Below, piece by piece: positions 9,437 through 18,564 of a stretch of DNA of 64,000 nt. The notes beneath the pieces are model-generated. The model ran no database searches, had not been told where the DNA came from, and was given only the letters and a program-made list of their open reading frames with translations. Position 1 is the first letter of the stretch. The number at the start of each line of letters is the position of its first letter. Source of the DNA: CBDDKS01 sp965230335 (GTDB lineage Bacteria > Pseudomonadota > Gammaproteobacteria > Enterobacterales > Kangiellaceae); NCBI GenBank assembly GCA_965230335.1, contig CBDDKS010000006.1, forward strand, positions 1,364,001 through 1,428,000, in the 5' to 3' direction. The translations under genes were made by a program, and so were the position numbers.

Positions 9437-9848
9437 TAAAAAAAATAAAGCATTATTTATCTTATTTTGTCTGAGTTTATCAACTTTTCTACTTAATGCT
9501 TCTGCTGTAGAAAAAAACTATATTACATTAAAAGTCAAACCATCACTTTATGTTTTAGGCAAAAAACAGAAGCCAAAGCAACATCGTCTTTTGGTTACAT
9601 GGAAAAGTCAAGTATCAAAAACATTGTGTCTTTATTCCGATCAAAAAAAACCACCCCTAAAATGTTGGAAAAATGCTAGCAAGGGGCAGTTTACTGACAA
9701 CCCTGTTATTACAAAAAATATTCATTATATTTTAAAAGAAAAAAATAACCCTGAACTTTTAGCAAAAACCAAATTTGTTGTTATGTCGAGTTTATTCAAA
9801 GACAGAAGAAAGCAACGTCGTCGACGTCATGTGTGGAGTATTCTTTAA
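9420..9848 (+). CDS. DUF3019 family exported protein
   Basis: This protein of about 142 residues has an N-terminal signal (KALFILFCLSLSTFLLNASAVE). The body has the DUF3019 layout: LKVKPSLYVL, LLVTWKSQ, a Cys pair in TLCLY and LKCWK that may form a disulfide, and a basic ending RRKQRRRRHVWSIL. It is expected in the periplasm. The ATG at 9420 lies inside the end of the MipA gene, and its TAA overlaps the next ATG, so translation is probably coupled. DUF3019 genes are typically found beside an RstAB-like two-component pair. A role as accessory sensor is inference from this layout. Confidence 0.75.
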   Translation: MFIVFNKKNKALFILFCLSLSTFLLNASAVEKNYITLKVKPSLYVLGKKQKPKQHRLLVTWKSQVSKTLCLYSDQKKPPLKCWKNASKGQFTDNPVITKNIHYILKEKNNPELLAKTKFVVMSSLFKDRRKQRRRRHVWSIL

Positions 9849-10561
9849 TGAATCAGAATGATATTTTGCTGATTGAAGATGATCATCGTTTAGCACAACT
9901 CACTCAACAATACCTTGAGAAAAATGGTTTTTCTGTATCTATTGAATCTCGTGGTGATAGGGCTGTGCCCCGAGTGCTATCAGAAAAACCCAAATTAATT
10001 CTGCTGGATATTATGTTGCCCGGCTTGGATGGCTTATCTGTTTGCCGTCAGATACGAAAGATTTCTGACTGCCCAATTATTATGTTAACAGCAAAAGACT
10101 CTGATTTCGATCAGGTCATTGGCTTGGAGGCTGGTGCAGATGATTATGTTACCAAGTCATCTGATCCTATGGTATTACTTGCCCGAATCAGAGTGTTATT
10201 AAGACGTAGTGAAGTCAACATCAGTCCAATTGATAATATGGAAGACATCATACTGGATGATTTACATATTAGTCCTGCCTCTCAAAAGGTCTGGTTAAAC
10301 CAACAGACTATTCCTTTAACCACTCAGGAATTTGAATTATTGACCTTGCTGGCTCGAAATGCCGGTACCATTATGAGCCGGGAATCTTTGTTTCGTTGTA
10401 CACGAGGTATTGATTATAACGGTCTTGATCGCTCCATTGATGTGAGAATTTCTCACTTAAGAAAAAAACTCAATGATGATGTCTCCTCTCCCTATCGTAT
10501 AAAAACTATTTGGGGGAAAGGCTATCTATTAGCCATTGATGCATGGAAGCACAACTCATGA
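9848..10561 (+). CDS. OmpR/PhoB-family response regulator (RstA-like)
   Basis: The product has 237 residues. The receiver domain has the acidic pair in LLIEDDHR, the phospho-acceptor Asp in LLDIMLPGLDG (near residue 53), Thr in IIMLTAKDS and Lys in DDYVTKS. A winged-helix DNA-binding domain follows, with LTTQEFELLTLLA, RSIDVRISHLRKKL and IKTIWGKGYLL. The start ATG at 9848 overlaps the stop of the DUF3019 gene. The next gene, the kinase, overlaps its stop by four bases. It should control the neighbouring envelope genes, but I see no clear binding site. Confidence 0.9.
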   Translation: MNQNDILLIEDDHRLAQLTQQYLEKNGFSVSIESRGDRAVPRVLSEKPKLILLDIMLPGLDGLSVCRQIRKISDCPIIMLTAKDSDFDQVIGLEAGADDYVTKSSDPMVLLARIRVLLRRSEVNISPIDNMEDIILDDLHISPASQKVWLNQQTIPLTTQEFELLTLLARNAGTIMSRESLFRCTRGIDYNGLDRSIDVRISHLRKKLNDDVSSPYRIKTIWGKGYLLAIDAWKHNS

Positions 10562-11838
10562 AATGGGATACAAATTTTAAAAATTATCAGCTGCTCTTCC
10601 GTTACTATTGGCTTATTACTATAGGCCTTATACTTTTTGTTATTCTTTTGGATTTAAGCTTTAATTATTTTCAAAAGACTCAATCAAAACCCATCTCACC
10701 ATGGATAACAGCACATTTTAACTGGATTGAATATAAATTAAATAAAAATGATGCCATTGAGGATCAAATACATCAATTAAGCCACTTATCAAAACTACCG
10801 GTTTACTTTTTACAAAAAGAGAATGTCATTTTTTCTGAATCACCTTCTGAACGCATTCAAGAAACATTTAATGAGGAAGGTTTATCCGTTTATTATAAAT
10901 TTTCAAAGACTTTAGATGGTATTATTCAACTAGGCCCTTTAAAAGAAAAAACAATATCTTCTTTTGATTGGTCAAACTGGATACCCTTATTATTTTATTT
11001 AGGATTGTTTTTTTTACTTTTCTTTCTTTTAAAACCTTTAATTCATGATTTGAATATTCTATCCAAATCGGCAGAATCTTTTGCCTCTGACTATAGAAAA
11101 CCTTTAACACTGTTACCCAAAATAAAGATGTTGCATTATTTAGGCCACAGTTTTTCTCTCATGTCACAGAAAATTCGTGATTTAATTCAATCACAAAATG
11201 AACTGACAGGTGCACTGTCTCATGAAATGAGAACGCCTTTGGCACGTCTTAAATATGCCCTGGCTGTTGTTGATAAAAACCACCCTGAAGATATTCAAAA
11301 ATCTCTTTGTTCTATTCAACAGGATATCCAGGAAATTGATCAGCTTGTCATTACTTTATTGGATTATGCTCGTTTGGATCATCCCGATATGAAACTCAAT
11401 GTACAATCCGTACCTATTCAAGACTGGCTGGAAGCAATCATTAAAAAGTTTTCTGAACCTTCTATAAAAATACAACTTCATATTAAAAATTCTGTTCATA
11501 CTGTTCATTTAGATCCTTATCTTATGGAAATTATCATTAATAATCTGATGGCTAATGCTATACGTTATGCAAAACAAAGTATTCATTTGTATTTTGAGCA
11601 AACTACGGAAAACAATCGATTAAGCCTTGAAGACGATGGACCCGGTATACCAGAAGATCAAAGAGAACATATTTTTAAAGCGTTTACTCGTTTAGATGAC
11701 AGCCGACATAGAGACACTGGCGGTTATGGTTTGGGGTTAGCGATAGTTTCAAGAATTGCACTGTTACACACAGGACATGTTACCGCTAATAAAAGTCGCT
11801 TAGGTGGTACAGCAATAACTATCATTTGGCCGGTTTAA
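10558..11838 (+). CDS. Sensor histidine kinase (RstB-like)
   Basis: The kinase has 426 residues. One transmembrane helix lies near residues 17-37 and a second near 145-165, with a periplasmic sensor domain of about 105 residues between them. The cytoplasmic part has the H-box ALSHEMRTPLARLKYAL, N-box NNLMANAIRYA, G1 EDDGPGIPE and G2 GGYGLGLAIVSR. The ATGA overlap with the regulator gene shows translational coupling. It is the partner of the upstream response regulator. The stimulus is not evident; the MipA and DUF3019 partners suggest an envelope signal. Confidence 0.9.
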   Translation: MKWDTNFKNYQLLFRYYWLITIGLILFVILLDLSFNYFQKTQSKPISPWITAHFNWIEYKLNKNDAIEDQIHQLSHLSKLPVYFLQKENVIFSESPSERIQETFNEEGLSVYYKFSKTLDGIIQLGPLKEKTISSFDWSNWIPLLFYLGLFFLLFFLLKPLIHDLNILSKSAESFASDYRKPLTLLPKIKMLHYLGHSFSLMSQKIRDLIQSQNELTGALSHEMRTPLARLKYALAVVDKNHPEDIQKSLCSIQQDIQEIDQLVITLLDYARLDHPDMKLNVQSVPIQDWLEAIIKKFSEPSIKIQLHIKNSVHTVHLDPYLMEIIINNLMANAIRYAKQSIHLYFEQTTENNRLSLEDDGPGIPEDQREHIFKAFTRLDDSRHRDTGGYGLGLAIVSRIALLHTGHVTANKSRLGGTAITIIWPV

Positions 11839-11920
11839 AATAGGACCCTTACTAAAGCATTTAATTATGGCGTATTTTTCTTTAAAATATCGCCCTATAT
11901 CATCCTAACTGAGTCATTCA

Positions 11921-12451
11921 ATGAAAATAAAATGGAATCGCCTTAATCGTGATATTCACTATTGGGGAGCCATCAGCATTTCGTTACCTTTACTAATAGT
12001 GATTGTTACGGGTATTTTATTATTACTAAAAAAAGAAATAGACTGGGTACAACCTCCAAGTGTGAAAGGCATTGGCAAAACACCACACATCGAATATTCG
12101 GACATTCTCACCATTTCAACCAAAGTACCCGAAGCCAATATACAATCCTGGAGTGATATTAAACGACTGGATTTCAGAATATCCAAAGGCATTGTCAAAG
12201 TACAATCAAAGAATCAATGGGAGCTTCAAATAGATACGACCAATGGTCAATTACTCAGCTCAAAATTCCGACGTTCAGATATTATAGAATCCATACATGA
12301 TGGCTCGTTTTTCCATGATACTGCAAAATTAGGCCTGTTTCTTCCTTCAGCAATAGTACTTCTGATTTTATGGGTTACCGGTATTTACTTGTTTATTATT
12401 CGACAAATATCCAATAATAAAAAAAGACGTAGAGTAAAGAATGTTGGTTAA
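11921..12451 (+). CDS. PepSY-associated membrane protein
   Basis: This 176-residue protein has an N-terminal helix (about 17-37, LPLLIVIVTGILLLLKK), a central PepSY-like soluble domain with the terminal motif LQIDTTNGQLLSS, and a C-terminal helix (about 138-165). The order N-term helix, PepSY and HDG-containing loop before a second helix matches short PepSY_TM proteins, which often accompany metal or redox envelope systems. It follows the kinase gene after 82 bp, a gap with a weak hairpin, and may belong to the same regulon. Confidence 0.7.
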   Translation: MKIKWNRLNRDIHYWGAISISLPLLIVIVTGILLLLKKEIDWVQPPSVKGIGKTPHIEYSDILTISTKVPEANIQSWSDIKRLDFRISKGIVKVQSKNQWELQIDTTNGQLLSSKFRRSDIIESIHDGSFFHDTAKLGLFLPSAIVLLILWVTGIYLFIIRQISNNKKRRRVKNVG

Positions 12452-12558
12452 AATAAGCCATTGTATTAATAAATTAACTCAGTTATATTTCTAATGTACT
12501 TGATGGCATTCATATAACTTTATGATTAATTATTAGAAATTACACAATTGGACAGAAA

Positions 12559-13440
12559 ATGAAATACTTATATATTCTAATTTTACTGCATATACCTCAA
12601 TTTTTATATGCAAATGAAGTACAAACTAGAAATAAAATGGATAAAAATATTTTATCTCTTATTTCAAAAAATAATTTTTATGAACTCGAAGAATTAGCAA
12701 AACAATACAGAGAAGAGAAAGATCGAACATCGAGTGGCCTATGGATGTTAACATTATTTTATAACTCCATAGAAAACGCTATAACTTCTTACAATAAAAA
12801 TTCGAAAAAAGAGAAAAAGCTAATTTCTAAATTTAATAAATGGATAAAAAAATATCCTGATTCTCCCACCCCATATATAGCAAAAAGTCTGTTGTTATTA
12901 AAACAAGCATGGCGAATCCGTGGAGGAGGTTATGCAAATACTGTTGATGATGCCGCTTGGAAACCATTTTTCAAGAAAGTTAACCAAGCTAAAAAGATTT
13001 TAAATAAAAGAAACAGTATTGCAAACAATGATCCTCATTGGTATTCAGTCATGGTCAGAATTGCCACTCTTGAATCGTGGGATGAAATACATTTTACAAA
13101 TCTAAAAGAAGACGGTTTAAAAAAATACCCTGATTATTTTCAATTGTATTTTAATATCATTAATTACTACGCTCCTAAATGGCATGGAAATGCAAATAAA
13201 ATTGAAAAATTTGCGAGAAATGCTTTAAAAAGAACAAAGTACATTGAAGGTAATGGCGTTTATACAAGAATTTATTGGGTAGCTATGCAAGTACAATTTA
13301 AAGGTCGTCTCTTTGAAGATTCAAAAGTAGATTGGAAAACTATGCGTTCTGGTATTGATGATATTTTAAAAAAATATCCAGACCAATGGAATATTAATAA
13401 TTTTGAACAATGTAAAAAATGGTCTCATAAACCAGACTAG
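12559..13440 (+). CDS. Exported helical-repeat protein, DUF4034-like
   Basis: This 293-residue protein has a signal peptide (YILILLHIPQFLYA). The rest is strongly helical and lysine/asparagine-rich, with TPR-like spacing: FNKWIKKYPDSPTPYIAKSLLLLKQAWRIRGGGYA, then GLKKYPDYFQLYFNIINYYAPKWHGNANKIEKFARNAL. The W-R-x-R-G-x-G-Y and PKWHG blocks resemble the uncharacterised DUF4034 family. No catalytic motif is seen. It lies just outside the island and is more AT-rich than the genes to its left, so it may be older accessory DNA. Confidence 0.5.
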   Translation: MKYLYILILLHIPQFLYANEVQTRNKMDKNILSLISKNNFYELEELAKQYREEKDRTSSGLWMLTLFYNSIENAITSYNKNSKKEKKLISKFNKWIKKYPDSPTPYIAKSLLLLKQAWRIRGGGYANTVDDAAWKPFFKKVNQAKKILNKRNSIANNDPHWYSVMVRIATLESWDEIHFTNLKEDGLKKYPDYFQLYFNIINYYAPKWHGNANKIEKFARNALKRTKYIEGNGVYTRIYWVAMQVQFKGRLFEDSKVDWKTMRSGIDDILKKYPDQWNINNFEQCKKWSHKPD

Positions 13441-13500
13441 TTCAAACGAAATATAATAAAGTGATATTTATCACAGCCCCTACGACTTTTCCCAGTAGTT

Positions 13501-13518
13501 TTATCTTACTTAAGATAA
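13501..13518. promoter_or_regulatory. Palindrome upstream of parD, likely operator
   Basis: A perfect inverted repeat TTATCTTA-CT-TAAGATAA lies about 40 bp before the parD start. ParD antitoxins repress their own operons by binding such palindromes, so this is the likely operator. Confidence 0.5.
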
Positions 13519-13558
13519 GACTTTGAACCATATTCATATTGAATATTGTGATGTAAAA

Positions 13559-13809
13559 ATGACAAGTACAAGCTTAACCCTTGGCGAACACTGGGAAACC
13601 TTTATCAAGAATCAAGTAGAACATGGTCGATACGGATCAGCAAGTGAAGTTGTTAGGGATGCGCTGAGACGTTTAGAAGAACATGACAATGAACTAAAGG
13701 CTTTACACGTATTCATTTGGCAGAAGGTGAACACCAAATAGCCAGAGGCGAAGGCATTAAAGACTTTTCTATGGATGACGTAATACAGGAATTAGATAAC
13801 GAGGGCTAA
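13559..13809 (+). pseudogene. parD: ParD-family antitoxin gene, frameshifted
   Basis: The first 48 or so codons encode a ribbon-helix-helix ParD antitoxin: MTSTSLTLGEHWETFI, then GRYGSASEVVRDALRRLEEH. After LKAL the frame runs into a TAG at 13739. Two bases further on, another frame continues the expected protein without a gap (IHLAEGEHQIARGEGIKDFS, then MDDVIQELDNEG) to a TAA at 13807. A two-base insertion near 13703-13708 explains this. The toxin remnant starts directly after that stop. With the toxin also broken, the module is inactive; a sequencing error is the alternative for the frameshift only. Confidence 0.8.
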
Positions 13810-13881
13810 ATGCCAAATTTAATTGTTGCGCCTCGCGCAAAAACGGACTTAAAAAACGTTGGTGCCGAAGGCCTCTACTGA
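13810..13881 (+). pseudogene. parE: ParE/RelE-type toxin, 5' remnant cut at the att site
   Basis: The ATG at 13810 follows the restored parD stop directly. It encodes MPNLIVAPRAKTDLKN, the usual start of a ParE toxin. The homology then stops at the 17-bp att core (13857-13873), and the frame ends a few codons later. The remaining 75 or so codons of a normal ParE are missing. The toxin was therefore truncated by site-specific recombination at this point. Confidence 0.75.
13857..13873. repeat. attL: left copy of the 17-bp island att core
   Basis: CGTTGGTGCCGAAGGCC is identical to 34886-34902, which covers the 3' end of the tRNA-Leu gene. Both copies are in the same orientation, as expected for the two ends of an integrated element. 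Confidence 0.85.
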
Positions 13882-13935
13882 ATAGTCTATGTAAGACATT
13901 GATATATTTAAACTATTTTTTTCTTTTTAAAAAAA

Positions 13936-13956
13936 ATACCAACAAATGTACCAACA
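13936..13956. repeat. 21-bp repeat, left end (probable integrase arm site)
   Basis: A 21-bp sequence starting ATACCAACAAATGT and ending ACCAACA is identical to 34756-34776 and in the same orientation. It contains the half-unit TACCAACA twice. Its place 63 bp inside attL, mirrored near the right end, fits an arm-type binding site of the P4-like integrase. Confidence 0.6.
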
Positions 13957-14107
13957 GTTTTAATTATTTTGGTATATTAAATTATTAGTGCAATTCATGT
14001 CCTAATTTATTGAATTATAATCAATTAATGAATGTATATTTTAGGTATTCATGAAGAACAATTTCTTAAGTTAAATGTTATGTAAGAAATAATACTCTAA
14101 AATACAA

Positions 14108-16216
14108 TTACACACTATTATTTACAGAATCAAGATTGATTATCCTTTTAGCGCTTTTTATAGTATCTGGACGGTGCGCTATAATAATTCTAGTTATTCC
14201 GAGACTTTTAATATTATCATTAATTTTTTTTTCTAGAGCTGTATCTAAATTTGAAGTTGACTCATCTAAATATAATATTTTAGGTTTTTTATATAATGCT
14301 CTTGCTAACAAAATTCGTTGATATTGACCTCCAGATAATGTTGTTCCCATATCTCCTATCAAAGTGTTGTAACTCATTGGCATAGACATAATTTCATCAT
14401 GTATTAAAGATGTTTTTGCTGCAAATTCAATAAGATTTTTATCATTTTTTTCCGAAAAGAATGATATGTTATCAGCTATAGTTCCTGACAAGAGTTGATC
14501 ATTTTGCATTACAGCTGATACTTGTTTTCTGTATTCAAGAAGTCCGAACTCATTAACATTTATATCATCTATTAAAATTTCACCACTAGTGGGCTTTAAC
14601 AATCCTAACATTATTTTAACTAACGTAGTTTTACCCGATCCAGATGCACCTGTAATAGCAATAGATTCTTTAGGTAAAACAGATAGATTAAAGTTATTTA
14701 TGATTAATTTATCATATTCATTGTAACAAAAATTTATATTTTTTAATTCTATTTTTCCAGAAATATTAAGATCAGTATGCTTCTTAATATATTTATTATT
14801 ATTTTCTTTTTCACTAAAAATAATATCTGATACTCTATCAAGGTGTACTTCTAACATTTTAAATCTTACTATTTTTTCAATAAAGCTAACTATACTTAAT
14901 GTAAAATTTGTTTTAAAAACCATGAACGCAAATACCATGCCAATACTGATCTTATCTTCAATAATTTCATATGCAGCAAAATAAAAAACTATAATACTTT
15001 CAATTCCTATCAAAAAAATATTAATTGTTTCAGATAAAAATTTTACTTTATCAAATTTAATTTGCACATTAAGTGTTTTAGAGAACAATCTGTGCCATGT
15101 ATTTTTTCTTATAGATTCTGCATTCATAAGCTTTATAGCTTGGATTGCTCTTACAGTTTCCATAAAATGAGAATCTTCGTCAGCATTTGCAATTAATTGT
15201 TCTTCTGAAATGTTTTTTAAAGGATTAACTAAATATAATTTAATTAAAATTAATATAAAAATAATAACTAATGCTACAAAAGATAGCTTTACACTATATA
15301 AAAACATCATAATTAATGTCCCCATAACCATAAAGCCATCAATTAACGCTAATGTTAAATCTTTACTTATCATTTCTTTTATTGAGTCAATGGAACTAAA
15401 TCTTGATACAATATCTCCTAAGTGCCTTTTTTCAAAAAAACTTATAGGTAATTTTAATAAATGTCTAAATATATTAGAACTTAATTGAAATATTATCTGC
15501 GCACCTATATGCATAATTGCAAATGATCGAAAAATATTTACAATTGAGTTTATAAAAACTACAAAAATAAAAACTATTACTAAAATTTTTAAAAAATTAA
15601 AATCTTGTGAACTTACAACATCATCAATAACTAATTGTGTATAAATAGGAGTTATTATTGAAAATAACTGTATAGCGACTGAAAGTAAAAATATATTTAA
15701 GAAATATTTTTTTACACCTTGAATATTTCTTACAATATCCCAAAAATTTATACTTTTTCTTTTTTTCTTTTTTATAAACCCTTTGTTGGGTATGGCTTCT
15801 AATGCGTATCCTGTAAAGTGATTAGAAACATCTTTAATTAATAACTTTTTTTCTCCCAGAGATGGATCATGAATCACAATGTATTTGTAGTTAGCTTTTT
15901 TAAGAACAACAAAATGATCTAGATCCCAGTGTAATATACAAGGAGTTGTTAAATGTAATAGTTCATTTACTTGCAGCTTTACTATCTTTGTTGAAAAATT
16001 TAATTCTTCTAAAATATCAACAACTTGTTGTAAGCTCATTCCTTTTAAAGAAGTAGAATAAAAACTTCTAAGTTCTGACATACTTATATTATTTCCATAA
16101 TAACCACTAATCATAGCAATACATGCTAAACCACATTCTGCAACTTCAGACTGTTGAATTAATGGTAAACTTTTAATTAAACCATATTTAAAAAAAGGAA
16201 TAGTTATATTATTCAT
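14108..16216 (-). CDS. C39 peptidase-containing ABC exporter (double-glycine peptide secretion)
   Basis: This protein of about 702 residues has the three-part layout of bacteriocin/microcin exporters. First is an N-terminal C39 cysteine protease with Cys28 in SEVAECGLACIAM, His in HWDLDHFVVL and Asp in IHDPSLG. Next is a six-helix ABC membrane domain (about residues 160-440). Last is an ATPase domain with Walker A GASGSGKTT, signature LSGGQYQR and Walker B ILYLDEST. Such proteins cut leader peptides after Gly-Gly while exporting the cargo. A matching leader lies in this operon at 18654-18791. The start is ATG at 16216; GTG at 16222 would overlap the upstream stop. Base composition is far more AT-rich than the backbone. 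Confidence 0.93.
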   Translation of the reverse strand: MNNITIPFFKYGLIKSLPLIQQSEVAECGLACIAMISGYYGNNISMSELRSFYSTSLKGMSLQQVVDILEELNFSTKIVKLQVNELLHLTTPCILHWDLDHFVVLKKANYKYIVIHDPSLGEKKLLIKDVSNHFTGYALEAIPNKGFIKKKKRKSINFWDIVRNIQGVKKYFLNIFLLSVAIQLFSIITPIYTQLVIDDVVSSQDFNFLKILVIVFIFVVFINSIVNIFRSFAIMHIGAQIIFQLSSNIFRHLLKLPISFFEKRHLGDIVSRFSSIDSIKEMISKDLTLALIDGFMVMGTLIMMFLYSVKLSFVALVIIFILILIKLYLVNPLKNISEEQLIANADEDSHFMETVRAIQAIKLMNAESIRKNTWHRLFSKTLNVQIKFDKVKFLSETINIFLIGIESIIVFYFAAYEIIEDKISIGMVFAFMVFKTNFTLSIVSFIEKIVRFKMLEVHLDRVSDIIFSEKENNNKYIKKHTDLNISGKIELKNINFCYNEYDKLIINNFNLSVLPKESIAITGASGSGKTTLVKIMLGLLKPTSGEILIDDINVNEFGLLEYRKQVSAVMQNDQLLSGTIADNISFFSEKNDKNLIEFAAKTSLIHDEIMSMPMSYNTLIGDMGTTLSGGQYQRILLARALYKKPKILYLDESTSNLDTALEKKINDNIKSLGITRIIIAHRPDTIKSAKRIINLDSVNNSV

Positions 16217-16218
16217 AT

Positions 16219-17448
16219 TCACATAAAAAAGTTATAGACTGTTCTTTCTTCTAATAATACAGTTGCATTAATTTTCATACCATCAAAAAGAGAAAAATTT
16301 TTATCTTTATAAAAGACTTTTTGATACTCCAATGTAACTATGGCTAAATAATACTGTTGTACGTCTTCTCTTAGTGAGTATTTATCCTCTTTTGTAGTAA
16401 GAGTATTAGAAATACTAGATATCTTTCCTTTATATACACCATAACGTTGATATGGAAAAGAATTATATTTTATTAATACTTTTTGTCCAGTTTTAACCAA
16501 ACCAATAAGACTAGGCGGCACATATAGTATAGCTTGAAATTTAGAGTTATCAGGCACGATCTTTACTAAAGAATTTTTAGGGTTAGCAGGGGAACCTTCA
16601 TAAGTAGTTATTTCAGAAACTGTACCATTTATGGGTGATTTTATATAAAACTCTTCATCTTTTTTTATATTTACATATTTTTCATTTAAAGCAATTAGAT
16701 TTCTTTTCAAATTATTAATTTCAACGTTTTTTTCCGAATTTAATACTTTAATGTCATGTTTTAACCTTAACAATTCATTTTTCCTTTGATTAATTTCATT
16801 ATTTACATTAGATATATTTACTTTTTTCTCAAGATGCTTCCTTAGCTGTTCTTCATAATCTATTAATGAAATTAATTTTTTTTTCTTTAAATTAATTAGT
16901 TGAGTGATATTATTATCAGATAAAACAAGTATTTTTTTCATTGTATCTAATTTATTTTCTAATTCGTTTATAATTGAATTCAAGATCAAACTTTGATTTT
17001 CCATAGTAGATTTCTTTAAAGTTATAATTTTTTCTTTATCATTAATTATATTTTTGATTAACTTTTTGTCTAAAGTTAGTTCATTTAATAAAAGCTTAGC
17101 TGTAGATGTTTGCTTATTATCCTTTCTTGTGGAAACAGAAAATAATATGTCATTTTTTTTTACTTTTTCTCCATTTTTAATATAACTATTTAGTATTATT
17201 CCAGAGGAGTTAGGAAACATCCGAATTACTCCTTTATCATAACGTATTTCGCCTATAATGTTCACTTTTTTAGAAAAAGTAGTCGAGCTTAATAAAAATA
17301 TGACTATTAAAAGCACACTAATTATTAAAGTAATAAAAATACTTATTACTCTTGATTGAACTATTACAATATCACTATAAAATTTATTAGTATTTTGATA
17401 TTCAATCGATTTCTGAAGAAAATCAGGTTGTTTCTTATTACGATCCAT
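16219..17448 (-). CDS. HlyD-family periplasmic adaptor for the C39 exporter
   Basis: This 409-residue membrane-fusion protein has one N-terminal transmembrane helix (about residues 33-53), a long coiled coil (about 115-265, rich in Lys, Leu, Asn and Glu), and flanking lipoyl/beta-barrel parts with SPINGTVSEITTYEGSPA and FDGMKINATVLLEE. It should link the ABC exporter to an outer-membrane TolC channel, as CvaA does for microcin V. No TolC gene is in the island, so the host's would be used. It sits two bases upstream of the exporter's ATG and is clearly co-transcribed. Confidence 0.88.
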   Translation of the reverse strand: MDRNKKQPDFLQKSIEYQNTNKFYSDIVIVQSRVISIFITLIISVLLIVIFLLSSTTFSKKVNIIGEIRYDKGVIRMFPNSSGIILNSYIKNGEKVKKNDILFSVSTRKDNKQTSTAKLLLNELTLDKKLIKNIINDKEKIITLKKSTMENQSLILNSIINELENKLDTMKKILVLSDNNITQLINLKKKKLISLIDYEEQLRKHLEKKVNISNVNNEINQRKNELLRLKHDIKVLNSEKNVEINNLKRNLIALNEKYVNIKKDEEFYIKSPINGTVSEITTYEGSPANPKNSLVKIVPDNSKFQAILYVPPSLIGLVKTGQKVLIKYNSFPYQRYGVYKGKISSISNTLTTKEDKYSLREDVQQYYLAIVTLEYQKVFYKDKNFSLFDGMKINATVLLEERTVYNFFM

Positions 17449-17502
17449 ACAAAATACAACTTATCTATCTATATAAATTAATACATACACAACATGTGAC
17501 TT

Positions 17503-18549
17503 TCAAAAATCACTGAGTAATTTTTGATTTACATATGAAATATTATTATTCAAAGGATCGTAAATCATTCTTCTATTAAAAACATTACAATCACTAGGAT
17601 TAATAAAATATTTAACAATTTCCATTGCGCCTAAAGAAGAAACGATAGAATTTAAAGGGCCAAAAGATGGAGCTTGATAATTAGAATTAAAGTAGCTATA
17701 CGCTTTATTAATCAAAGGTTCATTATTAATAGAATAATCATGAGAAATAATTTTGTTATTACTTTTTTTATGAGGATCTATAAGTGGTCCTATTAATCCC
17801 ATATGATCTAAATAGCCACAATTTATATATGGAACTTTATTATTTGCACATGCCTTATCTGTCCATTCTTGTATTTTATATCTTGGTTTATCAGCAGAAA
17901 TAACAACAAAATCACTACTTTTAATTAACTCTGATAACTGATGTTCAGATTTTATCTCAGCAGAAACAGCTGTTATCTTAATGTCAGAATTAAATGTTTC
18001 TAGCCTATCTTTAGCACAAATTACCTTTTCTTTACCAATATCGCTTTCTGAATATAAAATTTGACGAGTTAAATTTGATAACTCTATTTTATCATGATCA
18101 ACCAATAAAAGTTCACCGAAACCAACACATGCCAAATTATAAGATAACCAACATCCTATTCCCCCCATACCAATCAAGCACACTTTCTTTTCTAATAATT
18201 TTTGTTGTATATTATAGCCTTTTCCAAAACACATATCATAAAATAGTATGTGTCTGTCATATCTTTGTTCAGAACTTGATTTTTCTTGTAAGGTTAGTAT
18301 TCCTTCATCAATTAGTTTTGTTATGGCTAACTTATAACTTGACTTTTTTTCCTCGCAAACATTTATCAGTAACTCTTCTATATTTTTTTCACCATCTATT
18401 TGAAGAATAGTTTCAAGAAAATTTTTTTCTAAGATAATTTCTTTACTTGTTAATTCTGAATTTCCTAACTCTAAAAGGTACTTATCTTTTTTTAGTTTTT
18501 TTATATTATCTAGTAATAAATATCGACTGAAAAATAATTTTTTTTCCAT
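17503..18549 (-). CDS. mccB: MccB-like E1-family adenylating enzyme (peptide-nucleotide synthesis)
   Basis: The enzyme has 348 residues, the size of E. coli MccB (350). The first 95 or so residues resemble the small winged-helix peptide-clamp domain of MccB. An E1/ThiF fold follows, with GMGGIG at 127-132, Asp151, the SNLTRQ block at 158-163, Lys173 and SADKP at 219-222. Segments such as RYDRHILFY, NLTRQILYSESDIGK, VPYINCGYLDHMGLIGPL and PSFGPLNSIVSSLGAMEIVKY align with MccB by eye. MccB joins AMP to the C-terminal Asn of its peptide through an N-P bond. The CxxC zinc pairs of MccB are absent. It follows the precursor gene; AAGG lies 8 bases before the ATG. Confidence 0.85.
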   Translation of the reverse strand: MEKKLFFSRYLLLDNIKKLKKDKYLLELGNSELTSKEIILEKNFLETILQIDGEKNIEELLINVCEEKKSSYKLAITKLIDEGILTLQEKSSSEQRYDRHILFYDMCFGKGYNIQQKLLEKKVCLIGMGGIGCWLSYNLACVGFGELLLVDHDKIELSNLTRQILYSESDIGKEKVICAKDRLETFNSDIKITAVSAEIKSEHQLSELIKSSDFVVISADKPRYKIQEWTDKACANNKVPYINCGYLDHMGLIGPLIDPHKKSNNKIISHDYSINNEPLINKAYSYFNSNYQAPSFGPLNSIVSSLGAMEIVKYFINPSDCNVFNRRMIYDPLNNNISYVNQKLLSDF

Positions 18550-18564
18550 AATTTAACCTTATTA

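Noticed and set aside
14136..15488. Plus-strand open frames inside the C39 exporter gene
   Set aside because: The exporter frame has protease, membrane and ATPase motifs; the plus frames arise from AT-rich codon use.
18075..18410. Open frame of 111 codons on the plus strand inside mccB
   Set aside because: It is a shadow: no ribosome site, hydrophobic low-complexity product, and mccB on the other strand has clear motifs.
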